Of a DNA stretch of 64,000 nt, positions 34,127-42,865 are shown one piece after another (the first letter of the stretch is position 1; each line of letters opens with the position of its first letter). Made by a program: the position numbers and the translations under genes. Source of the DNA: Gordonibacter sp034932485. Lineage in GTDB: Bacteria; Actinomycetota; Coriobacteriia; Coriobacteriales; Eggerthellaceae. Below the pieces are notes generated by a model, which did no database searches, had not been told where the DNA came from, and was given only the letters and a program-made list of their open reading frames with translations. The stretch spans positions 1 through 64,000 of the forward strand of contig JAYFOQ010000034.1 of NCBI GenBank assembly GCA_034932485.1, in the 5' to 3' direction.

Positions 34127-36232
34127 ATGACAACTACAACGAAGGAAACCTCTATGAACACCCAAGCAATGCGCGCCGTGCGCGACGCATTTGCAAAGCT
34201 CGCCCCGCGCGAGCAGGCAAAGAACCCTGTCATGCTGATGGTCTACCTGTCGGCCGTCCTTACACTGATCCTGTTCGTGCTGTCGCTGTTCGGTATTTCG
34301 GACTCTCGGCCCGGTTTTATCCTGGCGATCTCCGTAGTGCTGTGGCTCACGGTGCTGTTCGCTAACTTCGCCGAGGCATTGGCGGAGGGGCGCGGTAAGG
34401 CCCAGGCTGACTCCCTGCGTGCGGCGAAGCGCGATGTGGAAGCCCATAAGCTCAACGACGGCCTCGTGGCGAAAGGTTTCCATGAGGACGATCCGGCTAC
34501 ATTCTTTCATTTGCATGCGGAAGAGGTAAACTCGGCCTGCCTTAAGAAGAAGGACGTGTTCTTCGTGGCCTCAGGCGAGCAAATCCCTGCCGACGGTGAG
34601 GTGGTTATGGGCGCCGCGTCGGTGGACGAAAGCGCCATCACCGGCGAATCGGCTCCGGTTATCCGCGAATCCGGCGGCGATCGCTCGGCTGTGACCGGTG
34701 GCACTACGGTGCTTTCCGACTGGCTGGTGGTGCGCGTGACGGCCGATGTAGGCCACAGCTTCCTCGATCAGATGATTGCCATGGTGGAGTCGGCCGCCCG
34801 CAAGAAGACGCCGAACGAGATCGCGCTCGAGATACTGCTGGTGGCTTTGACCATCGTGTTCCTTCTCGTAGCCGTGTCGCTGTTCACCTTCAGCGGCTTC
34901 ACGGCTGGCCTGGGCGATCTGTCGAACCCCACAACCATCACCTCCTTGGTCGCCCTGTTCGTCTGCCTGGCGCCCACAACCATCGGCGCGCTGCTCTCCG
35001 CCATCGGCATTGCTGGCATGAGCCGCCTGAATCGCGCCAACGTGCTGGCCATGAGCGGTCGCGCGGTCGAGGCCGCGGGCGATGTGGATGTGCTGCTGCT
35101 GGACAAGACGGGTACCATCACGCTGGGCAACCGCCAAGCCGCCGAGTTTATTCCGGTGGACGGCGCCACCGAGCGCGAAGTGGCCGATGCTGCTCAGCTG
35201 GCAAGCCTGACCGACGAGACGCCCGAAGGCCGCAGCATCGTGGTGTTGGCCAAGGAGCGTTTCGGCATCCGCGGCCGCGAGCTGGAAGGCTCGGGCATGG
35301 TATCGGTGCCGTTCACCGCGCAGACCCGCATGAGCGGTGTAAATTTCGATGGCCATGAGATACGTAAGGGTGCAGCCGACGCGGTGCGCGCTTACGTCGA
35401 GGCTGCGGGCGGCGCGTACAGCACCGCCTGTATGCTGGCTTCCGAGGAGATATCGCGTGCTGGTGGCACCCCGCTTTTGGTAGCGCGCGACCATCGCATC
35501 TTAGGGGTCGTCTACCTGAAGGACATCGTGAAGCAGGGCATTAGGGAGAACTTTGCCGACCTGCGCACGATGGGCATCAAAACCGTTATGATCACGGGCG
35601 ATAACCCCATGACGGCTGCCGCCATTGCCGCCGAAGCAGGTGTGGACGACTTTATCGCCGAGGCGACGCCCGAGACGAAGCTGGAGGCCATTCGGCAGTA
35701 CCAGGCCGATGGGCACATGGTGGCTATGACAGGTGACGGCACGAACGACGCTCCGGCGCTCGCCCAGGCCGACGTGGCCGTGGCTATGAACAGCGGCACG
35801 CAGGCGGCCAAAGAGGCCGGCAATATGGTGGACCTGGATTCGTCGCCGACGAAGCTCATCGATATCGTGCGCATCGGAAAACAACTGCTCATGACGCGCG
35901 GTTCGTTGACCACATTTTCCATAGCAAACGACCTAGCCAAGTACTTCGCCATTATTCCTGCGCTATTCGTGCCCCTGTACCCGCAGCTCGCAGCCTTGAA
36001 CATCATGTACCTGGGCAGCCCACTGTCGGCCATTATGGCGGCCATTATCTACAACGCGCTCATCATCGTCGCGCTTATACCGTTGGCGTTACGCGGCGTG
36101 AAGTATCGCGAAGGATCGTCCCAGAGCCTGCTTACCCGCAACCTGGCTGTGTACGGACTGGGTGGTATCGTCCTTCCGTTCGTGGCTATCAAGCTGCTCG
36201 ACATGCTCATGGTGCTTGTTGGCGTGGTGTAA
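34127..36232 (+). CDS. kdpB: Potassium-transporting ATPase ATP-binding subunit KdpB
   Basis: 701 residues. P-type ATPase energising KdpA. Seen: actuator motif AITGESAPVI, phosphorylation site LLLDKTGTITLG (Asp in DKTGT), hinge motif MTGDGTNDAPALAQADVAVAM, and the membrane segments of a P-type core. Strong GC bias like kdpA. The stop at 36232 is followed by an 84-bp gap before kdpC, unusually long for this operon. Confidence 0.97.
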   Translation: MTTTTKETSMNTQAMRAVRDAFAKLAPREQAKNPVMLMVYLSAVLTLILFVLSLFGISDSRPGFILAISVVLWLTVLFANFAEALAEGRGKAQADSLRAAKRDVEAHKLNDGLVAKGFHEDDPATFFHLHAEEVNSACLKKKDVFFVASGEQIPADGEVVMGAASVDESAITGESAPVIRESGGDRSAVTGGTTVLSDWLVVRVTADVGHSFLDQMIAMVESAARKKTPNEIALEILLVALTIVFLLVAVSLFTFSGFTAGLGDLSNPTTITSLVALFVCLAPTTIGALLSAIGIAGMSRLNRANVLAMSGRAVEAAGDVDVLLLDKTGTITLGNRQAAEFIPVDGATEREVADAAQLASLTDETPEGRSIVVLAKERFGIRGRELEGSGMVSVPFTAQTRMSGVNFDGHEIRKGAADAVRAYVEAAGGAYSTACMLASEEISRAGGTPLLVARDHRILGVVYLKDIVKQGIRENFADLRTMGIKTVMITGDNPMTAAAIAAEAGVDDFIAEATPETKLEAIRQYQADGHMVAMTGDGTNDAPALAQADVAVAMNSGTQAAKEAGNMVDLDSSPTKLIDIVRIGKQLLMTRGSLTTFSIANDLAKYFAIIPALFVPLYPQLAALNIMYLGSPLSAIMAAIIYNALIIVALIPLALRGVKYREGSSQSLLTRNLAVYGLGGIVLPFVAIKLLDMLMVLVGVV

Positions 36233-36316
36233 CTCAAAGTGTTTCGTTGTGTAGTAGAAAAATGAGTGATCAAAAAACCAGTGATAAAGACGAGAGAATG
36301 AAAGAAAGGATCGATC

Positions 36317-36916
36317 ATGAAACAGGCGAAAACATGGGGGAGCGCAGCAGTGTTCTTTCTCGTGATGACGCTTCTCTGTGGTGTTTTATATACTGCTGTG
36401 TGTACAGGGATTGCGCAGCTATTCTTTCCATACCAAGCAAACGGTTCTATTATTGAAGTTGATGGGAAGAAGTATGGAAGCGAGTTGCTTGGACAGAACT
36501 ATTCGGAACCCGACCATTTGTGGGGGCGGTTGACGAACATGAACGCCTCAATATTTAGTGACGATAATGGCAATCCAATTATGTGGTATGGTCCATCGAA
36601 CCTGAGTCCGGCTAGTGCGGAATTCGAGGCGGTTGTGCGCAACCGTATCGAGCAGATACACAGTGCTCATCCCGAGCGAGGAAACGAGCCTATTCCGAGC
36701 GATTTAGTAACGTGTTCGGGTAGTGGTCTTGATCCTCATATTTCTCCAGCGGCCGCCGATTATCAAGTGGAGCGTTTAGCGAAAAATACTGGGAAAAGTG
36801 AATCGGAGATCCGCTCCATTATCGAACGCTGCACCGAGAAGCCCCAATTGGGTATTTTTGGAAATGTTCGTGTGAATGTGCTGAAGGTAAACCTTATGCT
36901 TGAGGATATTCTGTAA
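36317..36916 (+). CDS. kdpC: Potassium-transporting ATPase subunit KdpC
   Basis: 199 residues. Single-span protein that stabilises ATP-bound KdpB. Seen: N-terminal helix SAAVFFLVMTLLCGVLYTAVC, NGSIIEVDGKKYGSELLGQNY, LWGRLTN, GPSNLSPAS, DLVTCSGSGLDPHISPAAADYQVERLAK and a C-terminal VNVLKVNLML. AAAGGA upstream of ATG 36317. Its composition is ordinary for the window, in contrast with kdpFAB. No kdpD/kdpE sensor pair is visible here. Confidence 0.95.
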   Translation: MKQAKTWGSAAVFFLVMTLLCGVLYTAVCTGIAQLFFPYQANGSIIEVDGKKYGSELLGQNYSEPDHLWGRLTNMNASIFSDDNGNPIMWYGPSNLSPASAEFEAVVRNRIEQIHSAHPERGNEPIPSDLVTCSGSGLDPHISPAAADYQVERLAKNTGKSESEIRSIIERCTEKPQLGIFGNVRVNVLKVNLMLEDIL

Positions 36917-36991
36917 TGGGAAATGATAGCTTTGAAGAAATAGTCGCGTAGTGGCCAAAAGGTGAGTAAAGCGAACTTCCTCTACCCCAAG

Positions 36992-37007
36992 TGTTTCACG
37001 TGAAACA
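36992..37007. other. parS site 13
   Basis: Perfect 16-mer in a 22-bp palindrome (36989-37010), about 75 bp after kdpC. Confidence 0.95.
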
Positions 37008-37111
37008 CTTTTGTGAAATAGCAAACAATTGCAGCTTTGGCTGGCACTTTTGAAGAAACGCCGAATAACTAAGTGTTTCTCGATTACCTGTAGCAGGAAG
37101 CCCTACACTGA

Positions 37112-37161
37112 GTGTTAATGAAGAATTAACACCGTTTCGAACCATCGTAGCTTTTGGTTCG
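37112..37161 (+). promoter_or_regulatory. Two tandem hairpins in the leader of the acidic protein gene
   Basis: Stem 1 GTGTTAAT/ATTAACAC (37112-37119 with 37125-37132, loop GAAGA); stem 2 CGAACCA/TGGTTCG (37138-37144 with 37155-37161). They end 25 bp before ATG 37186 and lack T runs, so a regulatory or stabilising leader is likelier than a terminator. Confidence 0.5.
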
Positions 37162-37185
37162 ATGACCCGCTGAAAGGAAAAAACA

Positions 37186-37710
37186 ATGGTAGACCGTGTG
37201 GTAGAAAGTTCTGATGTAGAGGTTCCTGAAATTCCAGAGACTCTTGAGAAAGTTTTACTCTTCGTGCTTGAAGAGGCGAAAGAGAAGTTAACCCAGGGTT
37301 CCGACGTGGTGCCCTTTACGGCTTTGGTAGTAAAAGAGAATTTATTTATTGAAAATCATCCGGGCGAGTCGGCGGAAGAGTGCTTTGGTTTTGCGCGTCA
37401 TACGGTGGAGCACGCTCGCGGCGCTGAGGCATATGCCTTGTGCTACGACGGCTATATCGAAGTGGACGATGATACGAAGGACGCTTTAATTGCTGAAGGT
37501 GGTATTCCTGGCGAGGATGAAGGCGTTGCGATCGGTTTCTTGTACACGATGGACGAGAACGGACAGCCCACGTTTGAAGCAGAACCTGCCTATATTGGTG
37601 AGGCACCGAATTTTATGGAAAACCTCAAGGAGGCTGCCGAGTATGGTGACGACGAAATTGAGGAAAAATATCTCGACGAAGAGATAGAGGACGAGGACGA
37701 AGAGAATTAG
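37186..37710 (+). CDS. Hypothetical acidic protein
   Basis: 174 residues, not recognised. Strongly acidic, with a C-terminal Asp/Glu tail (EEKYLDEEIEDEDEEN). No membrane segment or signal. Residues 55-110 (ESAEECFGFARHTVEHARGAEAYALCYDGYIEVDDDTKDAL) look like a compact alpha/beta domain. AAAGGAAA precedes ATG 37186. Stands alone with a structured leader and a parS palindrome plus terminator downstream, so likely monocistronic. Confidence 0.8.
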   Translation: MVDRVVESSDVEVPEIPETLEKVLLFVLEEAKEKLTQGSDVVPFTALVVKENLFIENHPGESAEECFGFARHTVEHARGAEAYALCYDGYIEVDDDTKDALIAEGGIPGEDEGVAIGFLYTMDENGQPTFEAEPAYIGEAPNFMENLKEAAEYGDDEIEEKYLDEEIEDEDEEN

Positions 37711-37786
37711 TCGCAGGAAGCTTCGTTAAAGACGCATTACCTGGTGCGATTGAGCGGGATAGTGCCCAGGTGAGAGTCACTGGGAG

Positions 37787-37802
37787 TGTTTCACGTGAAA
37801 CA
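37787..37802. other. parS site 14
   Basis: Perfect 16-mer centred in a 38-bp perfect palindrome (37776-37813), about 65 bp after the acidic protein gene. The rightmost parS in the window. Confidence 0.95.
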
Positions 37803-37859
37803 CTCCCAGTGACCAGCTGTAATAAGTTTTAAGGCACAAAATGATATTGTGTAATTACA

Positions 37860-37892
37860 CGCCAACCATCAGCTTGATGGTTGGCGTTTTTT
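37860..37892 (+). terminator. Strong terminator
   Basis: 12-bp stem (37860-37871 with 37875-37886), loop GCT, six T. Ends the transcript of the acidic protein gene. Confidence 0.9.
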
Positions 37893-38033
37893 AAGACAGC
37901 TAAAAGTTATTATTTTGGGAATTATTTTTATGATTTCGTCGGCATTGAATGTTCGATGACTAGATTGCTGGATTAGTGTCAGATTAAAACGGTTTTAGTC
38001 CGATTTGATTACGGTGGATTCGCAAGGTTGCGT

Positions 38034-38042
38034 TGCTATACT
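38034..38042 (+). promoter_or_regulatory. Extended -10 promoter upstream of rpsF operon
   Basis: TGCTATACT, an extended -10 (TGn-TATACT). The -35 is weak (TGGATT 38015-38020). Start expected near 38049, giving a leader of about 265 nt to rpsF. Confidence 0.55.
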
Positions 38043-38048
38043 GCGGCC

Positions 38049-38314
38049 CAAGAGAAGTTCAGCGGATGAGTGGGATTGCGAGGCGGGGCAAACGGCCCGA
38101 AGCAGGAAATCGCCTTAGTCAACAGATGCTTTGCCGTCATCTTGAGGAAGTCTTTCTGCGAGCTAAACATGGTGAAAGCATGTGCGAACAGATAAAGAGA
38201 CGAAGATTCCCTTGTGGCTGATAAGGTCTTTTGCTAGACTAGGCAAGCTTATCCTGCTCCGGGTTAACTGCCTTCACCAGCCCCGGGGCCGCAAAGACCA
38301 AAGGAGGTGAGCTG
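38049..38314 (+). ncRNA. Long rpsF leader or independent small RNA (unidentified)
   Basis: About 265 transcribed-looking bases before rpsF. I do not recognise 6S, SRP, RNase P or tmRNA in it. A 51-residue basic ORF from ATG 38066 exists but has a weak ribosome site and no family resemblance. Near rpsF a hairpin CTCCGGG...CCCGGGG (about 38256-38286) with an internal ACTGCCTTCACCAGC could be an S6:S18 autoregulatory leader by position; the match to that motif was not verified. Confidence 0.35.
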
Positions 38315-38608
38315 ATGAAGGCTTATGAATTGCTGTTTTTTGTCGCTCCGTCTATCGACGAAGAATCCCGCGCCGCTGTTATGAAGCGTATCGAGACCAC
38401 GATCGCTGAGGGCCAAGGCACGGTTGACAACGTCGACAACTGGGGCAAGCGTAAACTCGCTTATGAGATCAACGGTCTAACCGACGGTGACTACACTCTC
38501 ATCGATTTCCATGCTGATCCCACTAACGTGGCTGAACTCGATCGCGTTCTTCGCATCAATGACGCGGTTGTGCGTCATATGATCGCTAAGCGTACCGATC
38601 GCGATTAA
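38315..38608 (+). CDS. rpsF: 30S ribosomal protein S6
   Basis: 97 residues. MKAYELLFFVAPSIDEESRAAVMKRIE, NVDNWGKRKLAYEINGLTDGDYTLIDFHA are typical S6. Binds 16S rRNA central domain with S18. AAAGGAGGTGA precedes the ATG. First gene of rpsF-ssb-rpsR-rplI. Confidence 0.97.
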   Translation: MKAYELLFFVAPSIDEESRAAVMKRIETTIAEGQGTVDNVDNWGKRKLAYEINGLTDGDYTLIDFHADPTNVAELDRVLRINDAVVRHMIAKRTDRD

Positions 38609-38664
38609 CCGCACGTGGCATAGGGCGGGCAAAGGCCGCCCCAGCATGAGAAGAGGTAGAAGAC

Positions 38665-39114
38665 ATGAGCATTAACCGAGTTATCATCAGCGGGAACCTA
38701 ACGCGCGACCCCGAACTGCGCAGCACTGCGGGTGGTTTGCCTGTGCTGGGCTTTGGTGTGGCCGTAAACGATCGCCGCAAAAATCAGCAGACTGGTGAGT
38801 GGGAAGATTATCCCAATTTCATCGACTGCACTATGTTCGGCGCGCGTGCTGAGAGCCTTTCCCGTTTCCTATCTAAGGGCACCAAGGTGTCTATCGAAGG
38901 TAAGCTCCGCTGGAGCCAGTGGGAGCGTGAGGGTCAGAAGCGCAGCAAGATCGAGGTGATCGTTGATGAGCTTGAGTTCATGTCGAGCCGCAACGATTCG
39001 TCGTCTTATGGCGGCGGTCATACGGGCGGCTACTCCGCTCCGGCGGCGGCTCCTATGGCCGCACCGGTGGTTGATGCCTCTTCTTCGGTTTACGATGAAG
39101 ACATCCCGTTTTAA
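38665..39114 (+). CDS. ssb: Single-stranded DNA-binding protein
   Basis: 149 residues. OB-fold (SINRVIISGNLTRDPELRSTAGG, FIDCTMFGARAESLSRFLSKGTKVSIEGKLRW), a Gly/Ser/Ala linker, and the conserved acidic tip DEDIPF that recruits repair proteins. Located between S6 and S18 genes as in many bacteria. Confidence 0.97.
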   Translation: MSINRVIISGNLTRDPELRSTAGGLPVLGFGVAVNDRRKNQQTGEWEDYPNFIDCTMFGARAESLSRFLSKGTKVSIEGKLRWSQWEREGQKRSKIEVIVDELEFMSSRNDSSSYGGGHTGGYSAPAAAPMAAPVVDASSSVYDEDIPF

Positions 39115-39136
39115 GCGATACTGAAAGAGGTTTGAA

Positions 39137-39397
39137 ATGTCCGATTACGCGAAGCAGCCGCGTCGCAAGTTCTGCCAGTTCTGCAAGGACGATGCGCAGT
39201 ACATCGACTACAAAGACACGCAAATGCTGCGTAAATACGTTACCGACCGCGGAAAGATTAAGCCGCGTCGCGTGACGGGTGCCTGCACCCAGCATCAGCG
39301 CGATGTCGCGAACGCTATCAAGCGCGCCCGCGAAATGGCCTTAATGCCCTACGCGGTACCCGCCGTCAGCGGCCGCGGCGACCGTCGCAGCCGTTAA
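39137..39397 (+). CDS. rpsR: 30S ribosomal protein S18
   Basis: 86 residues. Zinc-type (C+) S18: KFCQFCKDDAQYIDYKD with C-x2-C, and a later C-x2-H (CTQHQRDVANAIKRAREMALMPY). Partner of S6. Confidence 0.97.
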   Translation: MSDYAKQPRRKFCQFCKDDAQYIDYKDTQMLRKYVTDRGKIKPRRVTGACTQHQRDVANAIKRAREMALMPYAVPAVSGRGDRRSR

Positions 39398-39412
39398 GGC
39401 GAAGGAGGAACT

Positions 39413-39940
39413 ATGAAAGTCATTCTGCTTCAGGAGTTGAAGGGCAAGGGCGGTGAAGGCGACGTTGTCGACGTAGCCCCCGGCTTCGCTAACAACTACC
39501 TGCTTCCCCAGAAAGCCGCAGTTCTTGCGACTAAGGGTAACCTCAAGCAGCTCGAGCAGCGCAAACACAATATCGCTAAGCGCGAGGAAAATCGTGTTGC
39601 CGATGCAGAGAAGCTTAAGGCATCTCTTGGTGGTATCGTGGTAAAAGTTGACGCAAAAGTGGGCGAAGAGGGTCAGCTGTTCGGCTCTGTTACTTCCACG
39701 ATGATCGCTGAGGCTATCAAGGCTGCAACCGACCTCGACGTAGATAAGCGTCGTATTGAGTTGAGCCACGTTATTAAAACAGCTGGCGAGCATGAGGTGT
39801 CTATCTCCCTCTACCGCGATATTAAGACGACGGTAAAGCTGTATGTCGGCGCCGATATTCCGGTTGCCGAAGAGGCTGTTACAGAGGTTGTCGAAGTAGT
39901 GGAAGAGGTTGAAGCTGCTGAGGCTGCAACCGAAGAATAA
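39413..39940 (+). CDS. rplI: 50S ribosomal protein L9
   Basis: 175 residues, about 25 more than usual because of an acidic Glu/Val/Ala tail (EEAVTEVVEVVEEVEAAEA). Core MKVILLQELKGKGGEGDVVDVAPGFANNYLLPQ is canonical. AAGGAGGAA before the ATG. Last gene of the operon, followed by a terminator. Confidence 0.96.
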   Translation: MKVILLQELKGKGGEGDVVDVAPGFANNYLLPQKAAVLATKGNLKQLEQRKHNIAKREENRVADAEKLKASLGGIVVKVDAKVGEEGQLFGSVTSTMIAEAIKAATDLDVDKRRIELSHVIKTAGEHEVSISLYRDIKTTVKLYVGADIPVAEEAVTEVVEVVEEVEAAEAATEE

Positions 39941-39944
39941 AAGT

Positions 39945-39953
39945 TTATCCACC
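39945..39953 (+). promoter_or_regulatory. DnaA box-like site 1 before dnaB
   Basis: TTATCCACC, one mismatch to TTATCCACA, 5 bp after the rplI stop. Confidence 0.45.
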
Positions 39954-39977
39954 GCACTTTGATGTGGAAACTGGGGA

Positions 39978-40016
39978 AAACCCCCCTTTGCCCCGCTCGT
40001 GGGTGAAGGGGGGTTT
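39978..40016 (+). terminator. Terminator after rplI
   Basis: AAACCCCCCTT/AAGGGGGGTTT stem (39978-39988 with 40006-40016), 17-nt loop. Only three T follow, so termination may be partial and let rplI transcripts reach dnaB. Confidence 0.65.
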
Positions 40017-40024
40017 CGCTTTGT

Positions 40025-40033
40025 TGTGGATAA
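40025..40033 (-). promoter_or_regulatory. DnaA box 2 before dnaB
   Basis: TGTGGATAA, the exact reverse complement of TTATCCACA, about 97 bp before dnaB. Confidence 0.6.
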
Positions 40034-40129
40034 CGTTTTTTACATCGGTAGCGTTAAAAAATAACGAATGAACTGGGACAATTCTTGCAGTATTATAGAT
40101 AGTCATACTGCCGGATAGAAAGAGAAAGT

Positions 40130-41545
40130 ATGCCAGGCCCTCTTGCACCATATAGTCCTGACTTCGCACCTGAAGACGGTGGCGGAAGCGATCGACGACA
40201 CCTTGAACCTCAGAACATTGAGGCAGAGAAGTCGGTCTTAGCGGCATGTATCCTGACCCAGGAGGCAATAGAAGAAGTTGCAGCTAAGCTCGTTCCAACC
40301 AGCTTTTACCGTGCATCGCATCAGCGTATTTTTGAATCGATGCTCGATCTTTATGCGCGTCATATTCCGATCGATCACATTTCGCTTGCCGACAACTTGA
40401 AAGCTGCAGGACAATTAGAAGCGGTAGGAGGAAAAGCTTATCTTGTCGGATTGGCAGGAGATACTTTTGCGCTAACCAATTGGCAAAACCACGTTGAAAT
40501 TGTAAAACGTACTTCCATTTTGCGTGATCTTATTCGTGCATCGACTTCCATTTCGGCACTTGCGTACGATGCTCCTGACGACTTAGACATTGTGGTCGAA
40601 GAAGCAGAAAAAACGCTCTTCAAAGTAACGGAGCAGCGCGTTTCCTCCGCTTTCCAAAAAATGGATACCCTCTTAGTTGAGGCATTCGAAGAAATTCAGG
40701 AAATCGCTGCACAGGACAATAAGATTGCCGGCGTAGCGTCGGGGTTCAAGGATGTAGACGATTTATTCCATGGCTTTCGTGGTGGCGATTTGGTTATCTT
40801 GGCTGCTCGACCAGGTGTTGGGAAAACTTCGTTTGCTCTCAATCTGGCCACAAATTCCGCAAAGCTTGGCGCAACGGTCGCGTTCCTTTCGCTGGAAATG
40901 AGTGCATCTCAGCTGGTGCAGCGTATTCTTTGTGCAGAGGCACGAGTGAGTCTTTCGCGACTACGTGCAGGTCAGGTGCATGATGCCGACTGGGGAGCTA
41001 TTGTTGAAGCGTCGAGTAAGTTGTCTAATCTTGAGATGTTTATCGACGATACGCCAGCTCTCTCTATTCTGGAGCTGCGCGCAAAGGCTCGTCGTGAACT
41101 ACGTAACGCTAAGAAAGGCCTTATTATCGTCGACTACCTCCAGCTTATGCAGCCCCCTAAGGCGCGTGCGGATGGTAATCGTGCGGTTGAGGTTGGCGAG
41201 ATATCCCGAGGTTTGAAGGTGCTCGCAAAAGAAATGGACATGCCAGTTATTGCTTTGTCTCAGCTTTCACGTGCGGTTGAGATGCGTGGTAAGAAGCGCC
41301 CAATGCTTTCCGACTTGCGTGAATCGGGATCTATCGAGCAGGATGCCGATATTGTAGCTTTCATCGATCGAAGTATGGATGAAATAGAGGCCGAGAGCGA
41401 AGATCGTCCCGATCTGGGCACCGCGCAGTTGATTGTGGCAAAGCATCGTAACGGTCCCACGCGCGATATCCCGCTTGCATTCAACGCGGAATACACACGC
41501 TTCATGGATTTCATCGACGATTCTCGCGCTGGAAGTTATATGTAA
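40130..41545 (+). CDS. dnaB: Replicative DNA helicase DnaB
   Basis: 471 residues. Hexameric 5'-3' helicase at the fork. Seen: N-terminal PQNIEAEKSVLAACIL, linker helix, Walker A AARPGVGKTSFALNLA, Walker B LIIVDYLQLM, RAVEMRGKKRPMLSDLRESGSIEQDADIVAFI and the arginine-finger region VAKHRNGPT. No intein. Follows the rplI operon with DnaA boxes in the gap. Confidence 0.97.
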   Translation: MPGPLAPYSPDFAPEDGGGSDRRHLEPQNIEAEKSVLAACILTQEAIEEVAAKLVPTSFYRASHQRIFESMLDLYARHIPIDHISLADNLKAAGQLEAVGGKAYLVGLAGDTFALTNWQNHVEIVKRTSILRDLIRASTSISALAYDAPDDLDIVVEEAEKTLFKVTEQRVSSAFQKMDTLLVEAFEEIQEIAAQDNKIAGVASGFKDVDDLFHGFRGGDLVILAARPGVGKTSFALNLATNSAKLGATVAFLSLEMSASQLVQRILCAEARVSLSRLRAGQVHDADWGAIVEASSKLSNLEMFIDDTPALSILELRAKARRELRNAKKGLIIVDYLQLMQPPKARADGNRAVEVGEISRGLKVLAKEMDMPVIALSQLSRAVEMRGKKRPMLSDLRESGSIEQDADIVAFIDRSMDEIEAESEDRPDLGTAQLIVAKHRNGPTRDIPLAFNAEYTRFMDFIDDSRAGSYM

Positions 41546-41581
41546 GCTTCCTGTAGACAAATTCACGCTACACTAGTGAGT

Positions 41582-42865
41582 ATGCGCAAGCAAGTGACAT
41601 TTATTCACGCTGCCGATTTGCATCTGGGAGCACCTTTTCGCGGTTTGCGCGCCCTTTCGGACGCATGGGCGAACCGCTTACTTATGGCCATTCCCGAAGC
41701 TTACGACCGCGTTATCGATGCGGCATTGAATCGCCGTGTCGACTTCGTAGTGTTCGCAGGTGATATATTTGATGATGCAAGAGCATCCTATGGCGATTAT
41801 CTCCATTTTTTTGAGGGTCTGCGTCGATTGGATAAGGCGGGTATTCCTGCGTATCTCTGCACCGGAAACCATGATCCCTTTACCTCATGGCAACAAAATT
41901 TCTTCGCTCTCCCGAAGAATACCATTATGCTTCCGGGTGATAAGCCTGGCTTCGCCGCCTATCGGCGTGATGGAGAAACTTTAGCCTTGATTGCAGGCCG
42001 GGGCTACTACAACCAGACGTGGCCGGCTGATGAAGATATTGCTGCTGGTGTAACACGCGCGTTGGCTGAAGAAGCATTATTGCCCGATGTGCCAGACGCT
42101 GCACAGGCGCCTTTTGCGGTAGGTGTGCTGCATACAGGTTTGCACTTGGATTCGCTCAAAGCTCCCACGAACCCCGTCGCTCTTTTAGCCACCGGTATGG
42201 ACTACTGGGCTCTCGGACATATTCATGTAAAATATGCCTACCCCTCCTTCGAAGATCCTCGTTTGGTGTTTTCAGGCTGCATACAAGGGCGCGATATAAA
42301 AGAGACTGGTACGCGAGGTTGCTTTGCGGTAACCCTAGCGGAGGGTAAGCGCAACGAAGTTGAGTTTATTCCCACGGCAAGCGTGGTATGGCAACGTATG
42401 GATGTGGATGTGTCTGACTGCGAAAGTGTTGCCGATGTTACCGATAAGATTATGCGCGAGCTGTTTCGTGTAAATGGCAAGGCTCATTGTGAGGAGATGT
42501 GTGTACGTATTACCATGACGGGAACGACCTCCCTGCATCCGGTGTTCACGCGGCCGGGTGTTTTGGAAGATCTGCGAAAGCATATTAACGACGGCTACCC
42601 ACTCTTTTTCTGTGACGCACTACTTGATTCTACCCAGCATCCTCGCGATCGAGAGGCTCTTCGCCGTGAAGGGTTATTTCCTGCGATATTTTTGCAAGCC
42701 TCAGACGCTTTACGCACTAATCGCGAGGAAGCGATAGCTTATCTGCAAGAAGAGTTCTTAAAGAAAAACATTCAACTTCCCAGCGCCTACACACGTCATG
42801 TAGACGAGCTGGCCGCAGATGCCGAGAACCTGGTATTAGATCTGCTGGGCAAGGGGGACGAATGA
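41582..42865 (+). CDS. yhaO: DNA repair metallophosphoesterase, YhaO/SbcD-like
   Basis: 427 residues. Calcineurin-like phosphoesterase motifs: FIHAADLHLGAPF (D-x-H), VVFAGDIFDD (GD), LCTGNHDPF (GNHD), VGVLHTGLH and ALGHIHV (GHxH). C-terminal about 150 residues match YhaO-type extensions. Nuclease partner of the following ATPase. ATG 41582 chosen; a GTG at 41576 is in frame. No good ribosome site; TACACT at 41569-41574 would place the start almost at the ATG, so this may be another leaderless message. Confidence 0.9.
   Translation: MRKQVTFIHAADLHLGAPFRGLRALSDAWANRLLMAIPEAYDRVIDAALNRRVDFVVFAGDIFDDARASYGDYLHFFEGLRRLDKAGIPAYLCTGNHDPFTSWQQNFFALPKNTIMLPGDKPGFAAYRRDGETLALIAGRGYYNQTWPADEDIAAGVTRALAEEALLPDVPDAAQAPFAVGVLHTGLHLDSLKAPTNPVALLATGMDYWALGHIHVKYAYPSFEDPRLVFSGCIQGRDIKETGTRGCFAVTLAEGKRNEVEFIPTASVVWQRMDVDVSDCESVADVTDKIMRELFRVNGKAHCEEMCVRITMTGTTSLHPVFTRPGVLEDLRKHINDGYPLFFCDALLDSTQHPRDREALRREGLFPAIFLQASDALRTNREEAIAYLQEEFLKKNIQLPSAYTRHVDELAADAENLVLDLLGKGDE

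Noticed and set aside
36247..36456. 69-residue open frame between kdpB and kdpC
   Set aside because: It overlaps kdpC in another frame, lacks a ribosome site and resembles nothing known.
38066..38221. 51-residue basic protein before rpsF
   Set aside because: Weak ribosome site, odd composition and position in a likely leader; kept only as a possibility within the leader entry.
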